Source: Cyclobacteriaceae bacterium (GTDB lineage: Bacteria; Bacteroidota; Bacteroidia; Cytophagales; Cyclobacteriaceae). Taken from it: 64,000 nt of DNA. Positions 17,798-25,555 of this stretch are shown piece after piece. The stretch is taken from NCBI GenBank assembly GCA_019694875.1, contig JAIBBC010000002.1:1054001-1118000 (forward strand). Direction: 5' to 3'. A program made the position numbers and the translations under genes. Within the stretch, counting starts at the first letter, position 1, and every line of letters begins with the position of its first letter. Under the pieces are notes generated by a model. That model did not search any database. It was not told where the DNA came from and worked only from the letters and a program-made list of their open reading frames with translations.

Positions 17798-19090
17798 TTA
17801 TGCTTTGCGCGAAGCGATCACGGTGTAAGGTTTCAATTTAGGTCCGGTATAAATCTGGCGCGGACGACCGATTGGCTCGTTGTTGGCGCGTAGTTCTCTC
17901 CACTGGGCGATCCATCCCGGCAGACGTCCCATGGCAAACATCACGGTGAACATATCCACCGGAATGCCCAGCGCACGATAGATGATACCTGAGTAGAAGT
18001 CTACGTTCGGGTAGAGCTTGCGTTCTACGAAGTAAGGATCTTTCAACGCAATTTCTTCAAGCTTTTGAGCGATCTCCAGTACCGGATCGTTAATTCCCAG
18101 TTTACCGAGAACATCATCGGCTGCTTTCTTGATAATCTTCGCGCGCGGATCGAAGTTTTTGTACACGCGGTGTCCGAAGCCCATCAGGCGGAACGGATCG
18201 TTCTTGTCTTTTGCTTTTGCAATCCACTTGTCGATGTTTCCCCCATCATTCTTAATGGCTTCAAGCATCACAATAACTTCCTGGTTTGCACCTCCGTGCA
18301 GCGGGCCCCAAAGTGCATTGATGCCGGCCGAAATGGACGAGTAAATGCTTGCTTTTGATGAGCCAACAATGCGTACGGTAGACGTAGAACAGTTTTGCTC
18401 GTGATCGGCATGCAGAATCAATAGCTTATCCAGTGCATCAGCAATTACCGGGTCAGTCTCGTAATCTTCTGCCGGTAATGCAAACATCATTTTCATGAAG
18501 CGCGCACAGTAATCAAGTTTGTTGTCCGGGTAATTAACCGGATGACCTACATTATTCTTGTATGACCAGGCAGCGAAGGTTGGCATTTTTGCCATGGAGC
18601 GAACGATGCTCAGATAAACGCCATCTGCCGGGCGGTTTGGATTTAATGACTCAGGGTAGAACGCAGTCTGCGCACAGAAGAGTGACGAGAGAACGCCCAT
18701 GGGGTGCGCGGAGGACGGAAATCCGTCCAGTATTTTCTTCACATCCTCATGAACAAGGGTATGCGTTGTAATGTCGTGCGTGAATTTGGCAAGTTGTTCT
18801 TGTGTTGGCAGTTCACCGAAGATCAGCAAATACGATACCTCCAGAAAGTTCGACTTTTCAGCAAGCTCTTCAATGGCGTAGCCGCGATACCGCAAAATGC
18901 CTGTTTCCCCGTCAAGGAAGGTAATAGCGCTCTTGGTTGCCCCGGTGTTTTTGTAACCGATATCCATTGTGATATACCCGGTTTGGTCACGGAGATCACT
19001 GATATCGATTGCCATCTCGTTTTCGGTGCCTTCAATGACAGGCAGCGTGTACGACTTGCCCTCAATTATTACTTCTACGGTCTTCGCCAT
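17798..19090 (-). CDS. gltA: citrate synthase
   Basis: Condenses acetyl-CoA and oxaloacetate to citrate. At 430 residues it is the type II (hexameric, NADH-responsive family) length. Catalytic motifs: HADHEQNCSTSTVR (His), WGPLHGGANQEV (His) and GFGHRVYKNFDPRAK; the N-terminal beta domain begins with EGKSYTLPVIEG. A TATCTTTA box on the minus strand near 19117-19124 is a possible -7 element with one mismatch. Cotranscribed with the following 41-residue membrane peptide gene. Confidence 0.97.
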   Translation of the reverse strand: MAKTVEVIIEGKSYTLPVIEGTENEMAIDISDLRDQTGYITMDIGYKNTGATKSAITFLDGETGILRYRGYAIEELAEKSNFLEVSYLLIFGELPTQEQLAKFTHDITTHTLVHEDVKKILDGFPSSAHPMGVLSSLFCAQTAFYPESLNPNRPADGVYLSIVRSMAKMPTFAAWSYKNNVGHPVNYPDNKLDYCARFMKMMFALPAEDYETDPVIADALDKLLILHADHEQNCSTSTVRIVGSSKASIYSSISAGINALWGPLHGGANQEVIVMLEAIKNDGGNIDKWIAKAKDKNDPFRLMGFGHRVYKNFDPRAKIIKKAADDVLGKLGINDPVLEIAQKLEEIALKDPYFVERKLYPNVDFYSGIIYRALGIPVDMFTVMFAMGRLPGWIAQWRELRANNEPIGRPRQIYTGPKLKPYTVIASRKA

Positions 19091-19139
19091 GTTAAATAGT
19101 ACAGTTTAGATGCTTTTAAAGATAGTGGGTTGGGGGTGA

Positions 19140-19171
19140 GAAAAAAAAGCCCCCGCGGGATTAATTCCCGC
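19140..19171 (-). terminator. probable terminator at the end of the SPFH gene
   Basis: GCGGGA (19155-19160) and TCCCGC (19166-19171) form a six-base stem around the stop codon of the SPFH gene. On the minus strand GGGGGC and then eight T residues follow. The stem overlaps the stop codon itself, and the short GC spacer before the T run makes it imperfect. Confidence 0.55.
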
Positions 19172-19979
19172 CTAAAATCATCGGAAGACCGTCTTTTCCG
19201 GACCCTACTACAATCACTTTCGAGTTGGGTGATTTGGCCAGTTCCAGGGTGGCTTCTATACCTCTCATTTTCAGCAGCTTGTCGGTGAGGCTGTTGTTGA
19301 TGATATTGTTGGCACGGCTTTCACCTTCTGCCGCGATGCGCTTGCGCTCAGCTTCACTTTTCTCCTTATCGAGACGATACTGGTACGCGAGCGCTTCCTG
19401 TTCCTGCTGAAGCTTATTTTGGATTGAGGCGCGGATCTGATCGGGGAGAACAATTGAGCGGATCAGCACGGCTTTCGCTTCAACAAAGTTTGCATTCAGA
19501 ATTTTTTCCGTTTCGGATTTCACCGTGTTTTCTACTTCAGCGCGTTTGGTTGAGTAAATCTCTTCCGCGGTATAGCGGGCCAACACCTGGCGGGTCATGG
19601 AACGTACCTCCGGAATAACCAGCCTGTTTGCATAATCGGTTCTGAACTTCTCGTAGAGATAACCGATCTTATCCGTAAACGGAGTGTAACGAACAGTCAC
19701 ATCAACGTGAATCGGTAATCCGTTTTTGTCGTTGATGTCCATGTTCTCATCCGAGGTGATCTCAGACACATCGAATACGATGAGGTCGTTCCAGGGTGCT
19801 TTGGTATGAAAGCCCGGTTGAAGGATTGTCTCTTTGTCGAGACCTTCACCAAACTTGTAAAAGATCACGGCACGTTCGGTGGCCTCCAGCGTAAAGAATA
19901 AGCTGGAAGAAATTCCAAAAAGCACAAACAGGGCAATAACGCCCACGATAATGAAGGGCACAATTCTGCGGTTATTCAT
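19161..19979 (-). CDS. prohibitin-like SPFH/Band 7 membrane protein
   Basis: A 272-residue stomatin/prohibitin family protein: one N-terminal transmembrane helix (RIVPFIIVGVIALFVLFGIS), the Band 7 domain (ERAVIFYKFGEG, LQPGFHTKAPW, PIHVDVTVRYTPF), and a C-terminal coiled coil rich in Glu, Lys and Arg (QEQEALAYQYRLDKEKSEAE). Such proteins form ring or cage assemblies around membrane proteins. I use the ATG at 19979 because the upstream ATG at 20042 would overlap the previous gene and add a polar leader before the membrane anchor. The channel-like gene ends 13 bases upstream, so the two are probably cotranscribed. Confidence 0.9.
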   Translation of the reverse strand: MNNRRIVPFIIVGVIALFVLFGISSSLFFTLEATERAVIFYKFGEGLDKETILQPGFHTKAPWNDLIVFDVSEITSDENMDINDKNGLPIHVDVTVRYTPFTDKIGYLYEKFRTDYANRLVIPEVRSMTRQVLARYTAEEIYSTKRAEVENTVKSETEKILNANFVEAKAVLIRSIVLPDQIRASIQNKLQQEQEALAYQYRLDKEKSEAERKRIAAEGESRANNIINNSLTDKLLKMRGIEATLELAKSPNSKVIVVGSGKDGLPMILGGN

Positions 19980-19992
19980 AAGGTTAAGATAT

Positions 19993-20751
19993 TTACGTTT
20001 TAGGGTTGTCTTCAGGTTTGGGGAGTCCGAGCAATTTACCAATAATCAGCACAGTAAACAGTGTGCTCCAAACGGCTTCTATAACGCTGATGTTTCGGAT
20101 GATTTTGGCAGCTTCCGGCTGATTGGTTTCAACGCCACCGATTACGCAAAAGCTATAGTTCACGCACTCCGAATATGTGGGAAAGCCCAGCTCGAGTCCG
20201 GGGTTTAGACTTCCCGGGTTGATGGTGCAGATCAGATCGTACAGGCTTCCGAAAGAAATCCCTACCATCAGGAACACAGCCGCGGCACCCCAAAGCTTGT
20301 CGGGTGTGAAATAATCATCCATGAAAATGTCGCGGATGGCAAATGCAATAATGGTTATCTCGATGGGGAACAACGAGCCGTGTATAATCAGCAATACCGT
20401 ACGCCTGTCCATCTCAATAAACTTGTAATACGGAAACTCCGTGAGCGTGCCGAAGATGATCATACCCACCAGTACACAAAAGATCAGCACGATCAGGATT
20501 CTGTTTTTGGTAAAGTTTCGAAGCAGGTCCCACAGCAGGAAATTGTATACCGTTCCGAATCCGAAGAAGACAAGGATGATAAGTTTGGACGCGGGTGAGG
20601 TGCTGTTTTCAAGCACGGGTCCCGAAAGGGTAAGGCCAAGGGTCACAATCAGGATTTGCGTGACGACTACGTTGCGGTAGTCGTGCTGCTTTTCTTTTTG
20701 CAGATCGGTAAGCGACCGGAATAACCTGGTTTTAAGCATAGGTACGGGCAT
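19993..20751 (-). CDS. K+ channel-fold membrane protein with a lost selectivity filter
   Basis: A 252-residue protein with about six hydrophobic helices. The segment DKLWGAAAVFLMVGISFGSLYDLI (about 151-174), followed by INPGS, a pore-helix-like region near 192-206, and a last helix with ISVIEAVWSTLFTVLIIGKLLG, resembles bacterial Ion_trans_2 channels (LWGA...Y, LEA.IGQLYLAVLIARLVG). Where the TVGYGD filter should be, this sequence reads CVIGGVETN (about 202-210). It is therefore unlikely to conduct K+ selectively; it may be a sensor, a non-selective pore or a scaffold. The gene runs into the SPFH gene. Start: ATG at 20751; an in-frame ATG at 20739 is also possible. The homology call rests on pattern recognition only. 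Confidence 0.7.
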   Translation of the reverse strand: MPVPMLKTRLFRSLTDLQKEKQHDYRNVVVTQILIVTLGLTLSGPVLENSTSPASKLIILVFFGFGTVYNFLLWDLLRNFTKNRILIVLIFCVLVGMIIFGTLTEFPYYKFIEMDRRTVLLIIHGSLFPIEITIIAFAIRDIFMDDYFTPDKLWGAAAVFLMVGISFGSLYDLICTINPGSLNPGLELGFPTYSECVNYSFCVIGGVETNQPEAAKIIRNISVIEAVWSTLFTVLIIGKLLGLPKPEDNPKT

Positions 20752-20832
20752 GAAAGTTACCGCTTTGGCGGATGCAAAAAACGCTCACAGAAAGTTTTTT
20801 TGAAGGATTTTAGGCTACTCGGCCTTTTGTTT

Positions 20833-20840
20833 TACTTTTG
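20833..20840 (+). promoter_or_regulatory. possible -7 element of the MreB-like gene
   Basis: TACTTTTG fits TAnnTTTG and ends eight bases before the ATG at 20849. No TTG at the correct -33 distance was found. If used, the transcript would have almost no leader. Confidence 0.4.
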
Positions 20841-20848
20841 GCCGTACC

Positions 20849-21865
20849 ATGCTGAAACTGTTTCATAATCATAGCTTTGCCATCGACCTCGGGAACAACA
20901 ACACGATTATCTCTGATGAGTCGGGGCCGTTGCTTGCCCAGCCATCCTACATTGTTTTCAACAGTGCGCGGAATGTGAAGGCGGTTGGTGATCACGCATA
21001 TGCCATGTTCGAGAAAACCCATGACGAACTTGTTCCGGTTAAGCCATTGAGAGGCGGGGTTATAGCCGACTATGAATCTGCTACGCGCATGATCCAGGAA
21101 ATGGTTAAACAGGTTTACCGGAAACGGAACTTCTTGTCTGGCTTCGGGCATGTCATCTCCGGAGTACCGTATTCAACAACGGAAGTTGAACGCAGAGCTT
21201 TGCGCGATGCGCTTGAGCAGATCAACTCAAAGAAATCGCACCTGGTTTTTGAACCGCTGGCAGCAGCGCTGGGCATGGGCCTGGCGATACGGGAACCTCA
21301 GGGCAAACTGGTGATCGACATCGGTGGCGGCATAACAGAGATTGTTGTGATCTCGTTGTCGGGCATCGCAGCGTTTCAATCGATCAAAGTGGCAGGGGAT
21401 ACCTTCGATGAAAGTATACAAGATCACTTCCGCAAAGAATACAACATGGCAATCGGCCTGAAGACTGCCGAGCAGATCAAGATACAGGCAGGAGCGGTGA
21501 GTGAAAAGCTGGCCATACCACCGGCACCGATGATGGTGAAAGGTAAAGACCTGGTTTCGGGCATACCCGTCACGCGCAGGATTGGCCATGCAGACGTTGC
21601 CCGGATTCTCGAGCGATCAATCGCGCAGATCGAAACGGCCATCGTTCAAACACTGGAAACCTGTCCGCCTGAATTGGCTGCCGACATCTCCGAAACCGGT
21701 ATTCATTTAACGGGTGGCGGGTCGCTGTTGCGCGGTATCCGGGAACGCTTTGAGCGGAGCATCAAGCTGGCCGTGCATCTCGATCCAACGCCTCTGCAGT
21801 CGGTAAGCGCGGGCATATCGCAAGCGCTGGCAGCACCTCAGAAATTCCAGAGTATTTTGGTTTGA
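20849..21865 (+). CDS. MreB-like actin homologue (paralogue outside the rod operon)
   Basis: A 338-residue bacterial actin. Phosphate-binding and adenosine motifs are recognisable: FAIDLGNNNTIISD (standard MreB has DLGTANT), PLRGGVIADYESATRMI, FEPLAAALGMGL, VIDIGGGITEIVVISLSG and HLTGGGSLLRGI. It would polymerise under the inner membrane. There is no mreC, mreD or rodA beside it; the neighbour is a glycerolipid-type acyltransferase. The Thr-Ala to Asn-Asn change in phosphate loop 1 suggests a specialised second copy and not the main MreB, which I infer lies elsewhere. Confidence 0.9.
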   Translation: MLKLFHNHSFAIDLGNNNTIISDESGPLLAQPSYIVFNSARNVKAVGDHAYAMFEKTHDELVPVKPLRGGVIADYESATRMIQEMVKQVYRKRNFLSGFGHVISGVPYSTTEVERRALRDALEQINSKKSHLVFEPLAAALGMGLAIREPQGKLVIDIGGGITEIVVISLSGIAAFQSIKVAGDTFDESIQDHFRKEYNMAIGLKTAEQIKIQAGAVSEKLAIPPAPMMVKGKDLVSGIPVTRRIGHADVARILERSIAQIETAIVQTLETCPPELAADISETGIHLTGGGSLLRGIRERFERSIKLAVHLDPTPLQSVSAGISQALAAPQKFQSILV

Positions 21866-21918
21866 GAAGTCTGGAATATCCTTCTAATTGGATTTACTCA
21901 GGTTAAAAATATTGTGTA

Positions 21919-22473
21919 ATGCTGCGTTTCGCCAGTAAAGTTGCGCTTCGGGTGATGGGTTGGAAATCAACCGGATCGTTTCCGCCAACCCTGAAAAAGT
22001 ATGTGGTGATCGTTGGTCCGCATACGAGCGGGTGGGACTTTGTGATCGGCCTGCTGTTCCGGAAGGCATTGCATGTGGAGCACGTAAAATACCTCGGCAA
22101 ACAGGAGTTGTTCAAACCTCCTTTTGGATTCTTCTTCCGCTGGGTGGGCGGCTATCCGGTCGACCGCAGTTCACGCCACAATCTGGTTGAGCAGGTTGTG
22201 AATGTGTTCAATCGCCACGAAGAGTTTGCCATCGCCCTGTCACCCGAAGGAACCCGTACGCGAGTCGATAAACTCAAAACAGGTTTCTACAACATTGCCC
22301 GGGAAGCGGGAGTGCCGCTTATTATGGTAGCGCTTGATTACAAAGATAAATGCCTGACCATTTCAGAGCCGCTGTACCTTACCGGAGATCAGGCAATCGA
22401 CTTCTGTAAAATTCATGATTTCTTCAGGCCGGTACAGGGCAAGTACCCTGAAAATGGATTGATGCATTTGTGA
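21919..22473 (+). CDS. lysophospholipid acyltransferase family protein (PlsC-like)
   Basis: A 184-residue PlsC-type acyltransferase. The catalytic HX4D motif is HTSGWD (His35, Asp40), the second block GGYPVDRSSR, and the acceptor block SPEGTR (Glu110), followed by FKTG-like LKTGFYNIAREAGVPLIMVALDY. This short form, lacking an N-terminal membrane domain, is common in Bacteroidota and is often described as 1-acyl-sn-glycerol-3-phosphate acyltransferase. The substrate is not fixed by sequence. It follows the MreB-like gene by about 50 bases. Confidence 0.88.
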   Translation: MLRFASKVALRVMGWKSTGSFPPTLKKYVVIVGPHTSGWDFVIGLLFRKALHVEHVKYLGKQELFKPPFGFFFRWVGGYPVDRSSRHNLVEQVVNVFNRHEEFAIALSPEGTRTRVDKLKTGFYNIAREAGVPLIMVALDYKDKCLTISEPLYLTGDQAIDFCKIHDFFRPVQGKYPENGLMHL

Positions 22474-22498
22474 ATCAGTCGGTCACGTTTTATGAGCA

Positions 22499-22540
22499 GT
22501 CATGCCGGGCTCCGCGCGATTACGCAAGCCTCAGCATGAC
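22499..22540. repeat. short intergenic inverted repeat, REP-like
   Basis: GTCATGC at 22499-22505 and GCATGAC at 22534-22540 are perfect inverted termini of a 42-base GC-rich unit lying between the acyltransferase stop and the stop of the histone-like gene. The GTCATGCTGAGG... style of the reverse strand recalls dispersed intergenic repeats of Bacteroidota. A second, different element is at 25312-25388. Confidence 0.5.
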
Positions 22541-22551
22541 GCGTTTAAATA

Positions 22552-22950
22552 TTACTTGCTGCCTGAAAACAGGTTGTCGCGAACTTCAACCGCTTTGTTT
22601 TCAACTGCCTCTTTAATCTCGGATGCTTTTTCAACCACCGCGTTCTTCGCGTTCGTAACGTTTGCTGCTACCACGCCAACCGCTGCTTCAGCTGTTAGGG
22701 CTGCTTTCTTAGCCACTCTTTTGAGAGAAGGTTTTGTTCTTCTTACGATCTTCTTCGCAGCCGCCTTGGTTTTTCTAACAGCTTTACGCGCTGCACTTCT
22801 GGTTTTAGCAACAGCTTTCTTTGCAGTTGCTTTACCTTTTTTAACTGCTTTTTTTGCTGCGGTTCTGCTTTTACGGGCAACCTTTTTAGTTGCTTTCTTT
22901 GCTGCAGCCGAACCTTTCTTCGCAGCTTTTTTCATTGTTTTCTTAGCCAT
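22552..22950 (-). CDS. histone H1-like Lys/Ala-rich protein
   Basis: A 132-residue protein with about 90 N-terminal residues composed of KKAAKK, KKATKK, RKSRTAAKKA and similar blocks, then an acidic to neutral C-terminal part (VVGVVAANVTNAKNAVVEKASEI, NLFSGSK). The composition is that of eukaryotic H1 tails and of bacterial H1-like proteins (HctB, BpH2), which bind DNA or RNA without specificity. The opposite strand also shows a long open frame (22502-23062), an artefact of the biased codons. The leader AAACACAAATG just before the ATG resembles that of the DUF6496 gene at 57796. Confidence 0.8.
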   Translation of the reverse strand: MAKKTMKKAAKKGSAAAKKATKKVARKSRTAAKKAVKKGKATAKKAVAKTRSAARKAVRKTKAAAKKIVRRTKPSLKRVAKKAALTAEAAVGVVAANVTNAKNAVVEKASEIKEAVENKAVEVRDNLFSGSK

Positions 22951-23062
22951 AGCACATTTGTGTTTATGTTGTTATTCCGCCAAGGCAAATATGAAACCAT
23001 CGGATAACGCATTGGACCGAATGAAGGTAACGGGATGGGCACCTGCCGGCACAGAAGGCTAA

Positions 23063-23097
23063 AAAATCAAAAAGCCCCGTAAAATCGAGGCTTTTTT
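23063..23097 (-). terminator. terminator after the second histone-like gene (usable in both directions)
   Basis: AAAAAGCC.CG (23069-23079) pairs with CG.GGCTTTTT (23086-23096) with one mismatch and a six-base loop. T runs lie on both sides, so it can stop transcription from either strand. It follows the stop of the minus-strand gene at 23120. Confidence 0.8.
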
Positions 23098-23119
23098 GTA
23101 ACAACGTATCGTGTTAAGC

Positions 23120-23371
23120 TTAGTTGCTGGCAGGATAATCTCCGAAAAGAGATGGGATTGGAGCTACCGGCTGTTGAACATTTTCTACAGCTGGAGGTGT
23201 TGCCGGCTTCGTTACTTTCTTCTTAGCTTTTGTTGCAACCTTCTTCACTGCCTTCGTTGCTTTCTTAGCTGCCTTCTTCACCTTCTTAACTACTTTCTTT
23301 GCGGCTTTCTTCACCGACTTCTTCGCAGCCTTCACGTTCTTCTTAGCTGCCTTTTTTACTTTCTTTGCCAT
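23120..23371 (-). CDS. small histone H1-like Lys/Ala-rich protein
   Basis: An 83-residue protein beginning MAKKVKKAAKKNVKAAKK, with KKAAKK repeats to about residue 58 and then a Pro/Ala/Val-rich tail ending SLFGDYPASN. I start at 23371 because the frame upstream (to 23407) has no recognisable role and MAKK matches the start of the sister gene at 22950. Probable non-specific nucleic acid binding, as for its neighbour; the two are likely duplicates that diverged in their C-termini. Confidence 0.75.
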   Translation of the reverse strand: MAKKVKKAAKKNVKAAKKSVKKAAKKVVKKVKKAAKKATKAVKKVATKAKKKVTKPATPPAVENVQQPVAPIPSLFGDYPASN

Positions 23372-23451
23372 AAGTGGGTTTATAAATTGTGGCCGAAAAT
23401 TAATCAATCTCTACTGATTCACTAACAACTGCTTACAGAGTTTTTGACTGA

Positions 23452-25281
23452 TTAATATCGCTTGCGCTTCTTCTCGAAATTACCCGGCCGATACCCGCTG
23501 CCGGAACTTCCGGCACCGCGGTTGTTTCTTCCGTCACGCTCGCGCGACTCTTTGCCACGCTGACCGCTTACGCTGCGTTCGCGACTGCCACCTTCACGGT
23601 TTCCGCGATCGCGACCACCTTCTTTATTACCCGAACGTTCCCAGCCGCGGCTTCTGCTGCCACCGCCACCGCTCTTTTGTTCGGTAAGCTCTACCCGCAC
23701 AATGCGACCGGCATATTCCATGCCTTCAAAGCCTTTGATCACGTCTCCGCTTTTCTCCTTATCCACTTCAAAGAATGAATATGCTCCCTTGAGATCAATC
23801 TTACCGACATTTTTCTTGGTGATACCGCAGCAGTCGTCAAGCAGCTCCAGCAGGGTAGGCACGTCCAGGTCGTCCATCTTGCCGAGGTTGATGAAGAAGC
23901 GATCCCCGGTTGAATATCGTTCGGCTCCGCCACGCTCGGCATTGTTGCCTTTTGAGTCTGCGTTCAGATCCGGTGCGTTGCGATAGTATTCCAGGAAGCG
24001 GTTGAACTCGATCGATGCAAATCGCTTGATCAATTCGTTCTTGCTCAGGTCTTTCAGCTCTTCGTAAACAGCCGGGAGAAACGCTTCGATCTCAGCTTCG
24101 TTTACTTTCACTTCGTGCACTTTATGCATAAGCGCCAGCAGTTGCTTCTGACAAACCTCCGGTCCGGTTGGCACCGGAATTCTTACAAACGTGGTCTTCA
24201 GGATTTTTTCAATTTGTTTGAGCTTACCTGTTTCACGGTTGTTAACCATCGCGATTGAAATCCCTTTTCTTCCGGCCCTGGCCGTACGACCGCTCCGGTG
24301 AGTATAGAATTCCATTTCATCCGGAATGTTCAGGTGTATAACGTGAGTGATATTGTCAACGTCAATTCCGCGCGCAGCCACATCGGTCGCTACCAGAATC
24401 TGCAGCGTACGGTTTCTGAACTTCATCATCACGCGGTCGCGTTGCGCCTGGTTCAAATCCCCGTGAAGGGCATCGGCATTGTAGCCGTCTTTCATCAGGC
24501 TTTCAGCTATACGTTGCGTGTCGATCCGGGTACGGCAGAAAATCAGTCCGAAGATTTCCGGGTTATAGTCGAGAATACGCTTAAGGGCACTGTACTTGTC
24601 ACGCTCCTGCGTTACCACGTATTGGTGTTCGATGTTTGCATTACCCGTGTTCTTCTCACCGACAGTAAGTTCTTCCGGGTCAGACATATAATTCTTGGCA
24701 ATCGCCCGGACTTCTTTCGGCATGGTAGCCGAAAACAACCAGGTAATTTTCGAGTCAGGTGTTGTAGAAAGAATCTCATCGATATCTTCCTTAAAACCCA
24801 TGTTCAACATCTCATCGGCTTCGTCAAGCACCACGTATTTAATGGTGGTGAGGTTAACAGCCTTTTTGCCGAGGAGGTCTATCAGACGACCGGGAGTTGC
24901 CACGATAATCTGTGCGCCACGTTTCACCTTGCGAATTTGTTCGCTGATGCTGGCACCGCCATACACCGCAACAATGTTCAGCTTCTTGAAACGTTCGCTG
25001 AAATTTTCGAGGTCGCTTACGATTTGTAAGCCAAGCTCGCGGGTAGGCGCAAGCACCAATGCCTGGGTATCTTTTGCGTTGTCGTCAACAAGCTCGAGTA
25101 AGGGAAGGCCGAAGGCTGCTGTTTTTCCGGTTCCGGTTTGGGCAAGCCCGATAAAATCGCGGTTGCCGGTTAACAACATGGGAATTGCTTTTTCCTGGAT
25201 AGGCGTGGGGGTTTCGAAGCCGATCAACTGAACAGCATCCGATAACCCCTTGGACAATCCAAGGGATTGAAATGTTTTCAT
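23452..25281 (-). CDS. DEAD-box RNA helicase with DbpA-type RNA-binding domain and RGG-like tail
   Basis: ATP-dependent RNA helicase of the DeaD/CsdA group. Order: Q motif (PTPIQEKAIP), Walker A AQTGTGKTAAF, PTRELGLQI, TPGRLIDL, DEAD in VLDEADEML, SAT, then the second RecA domain with VATDVAARGIDV and HRSGRTARAGR. A DbpA-like RNA-binding domain lies about residues 465-545 (FFINLGKMDDL, GAYSFFEVD). The last 65 residues are Gly/Arg/Ser-rich (RDRGNREGGSRERS). 609 residues. It stands alone, just upstream of the histone-like genes on the same strand. Likely roles are ribosome assembly and mRNA turnover in the cold. Confidence 0.95.
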   Translation of the reverse strand: MKTFQSLGLSKGLSDAVQLIGFETPTPIQEKAIPMLLTGNRDFIGLAQTGTGKTAAFGLPLLELVDDNAKDTQALVLAPTRELGLQIVSDLENFSERFKKLNIVAVYGGASISEQIRKVKRGAQIIVATPGRLIDLLGKKAVNLTTIKYVVLDEADEMLNMGFKEDIDEILSTTPDSKITWLFSATMPKEVRAIAKNYMSDPEELTVGEKNTGNANIEHQYVVTQERDKYSALKRILDYNPEIFGLIFCRTRIDTQRIAESLMKDGYNADALHGDLNQAQRDRVMMKFRNRTLQILVATDVAARGIDVDNITHVIHLNIPDEMEFYTHRSGRTARAGRKGISIAMVNNRETGKLKQIEKILKTTFVRIPVPTGPEVCQKQLLALMHKVHEVKVNEAEIEAFLPAVYEELKDLSKNELIKRFASIEFNRFLEYYRNAPDLNADSKGNNAERGGAERYSTGDRFFINLGKMDDLDVPTLLELLDDCCGITKKNVGKIDLKGAYSFFEVDKEKSGDVIKGFEGMEYAGRIVRVELTEQKSGGGGSRSRGWERSGNKEGGRDRGNREGGSRERSVSGQRGKESRERDGRNNRGAGSSGSGYRPGNFEKKRKRY

Positions 25282-25311
25282 AAATGAGTCAAAAATTAAA
25301 AAGTTACAGGA

Positions 25312-25388
25312 GCAACGTCATTGCGAGGAGATCCCTTGAGCACCGAGGCCTCCCGATCGTGATCGGGCCGGTAATGGGATGACGTTGC
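25312..25388. repeat. intergenic nested inverted repeat
   Basis: The outer arms GCAACGTCAT (25312-25321) and ATGACGTTGC (25379-25388) are perfect 10-base complements, and an inner perfect stem CCCGATC/GATCGGG (25352-25358 and 25361-25367) lies within. The text after the left arm (TGCGAGGAGATCCC) recalls the TCATTGCGAGGAG dispersed repeats seen in many genomes. It occupies the 274-base space between the divergent helicase and thiolase genes, away from their start codons; the rest of this space shows nothing I can name. Confidence 0.6.
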
Positions 25389-25555
25389 ACTGTCGTATTT
25401 CCAAAGTGCAAAAGTACCATTAATAATCCGTAAAGCCTTGATTGCTCCGGAATTAGAGGACTAATATGGATATTGTTACAAATCGCAGAATAAACTTGTG
25501 ATATTTCGTGTTATGACCCTGAATATTCTGTGGTTTAAACCTGTTAGTTTTACAC

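Noticed and set aside
22502-23062. 186-codon open frame on the plus strand rich in Phe, Leu and Ala
   Set aside because: It is the antisense of the Lys/Ala-rich gene at 22552-22950; AAG/GCT-type codons leave the opposite frame free of stops. The residues have no protein-like pattern.
24298-25029. 243-codon open frame opposite the DEAD-box helicase
   Set aside because: Fully inside the helicase gene, which has all its motifs in frame. No recognisable domain in the antisense frame.
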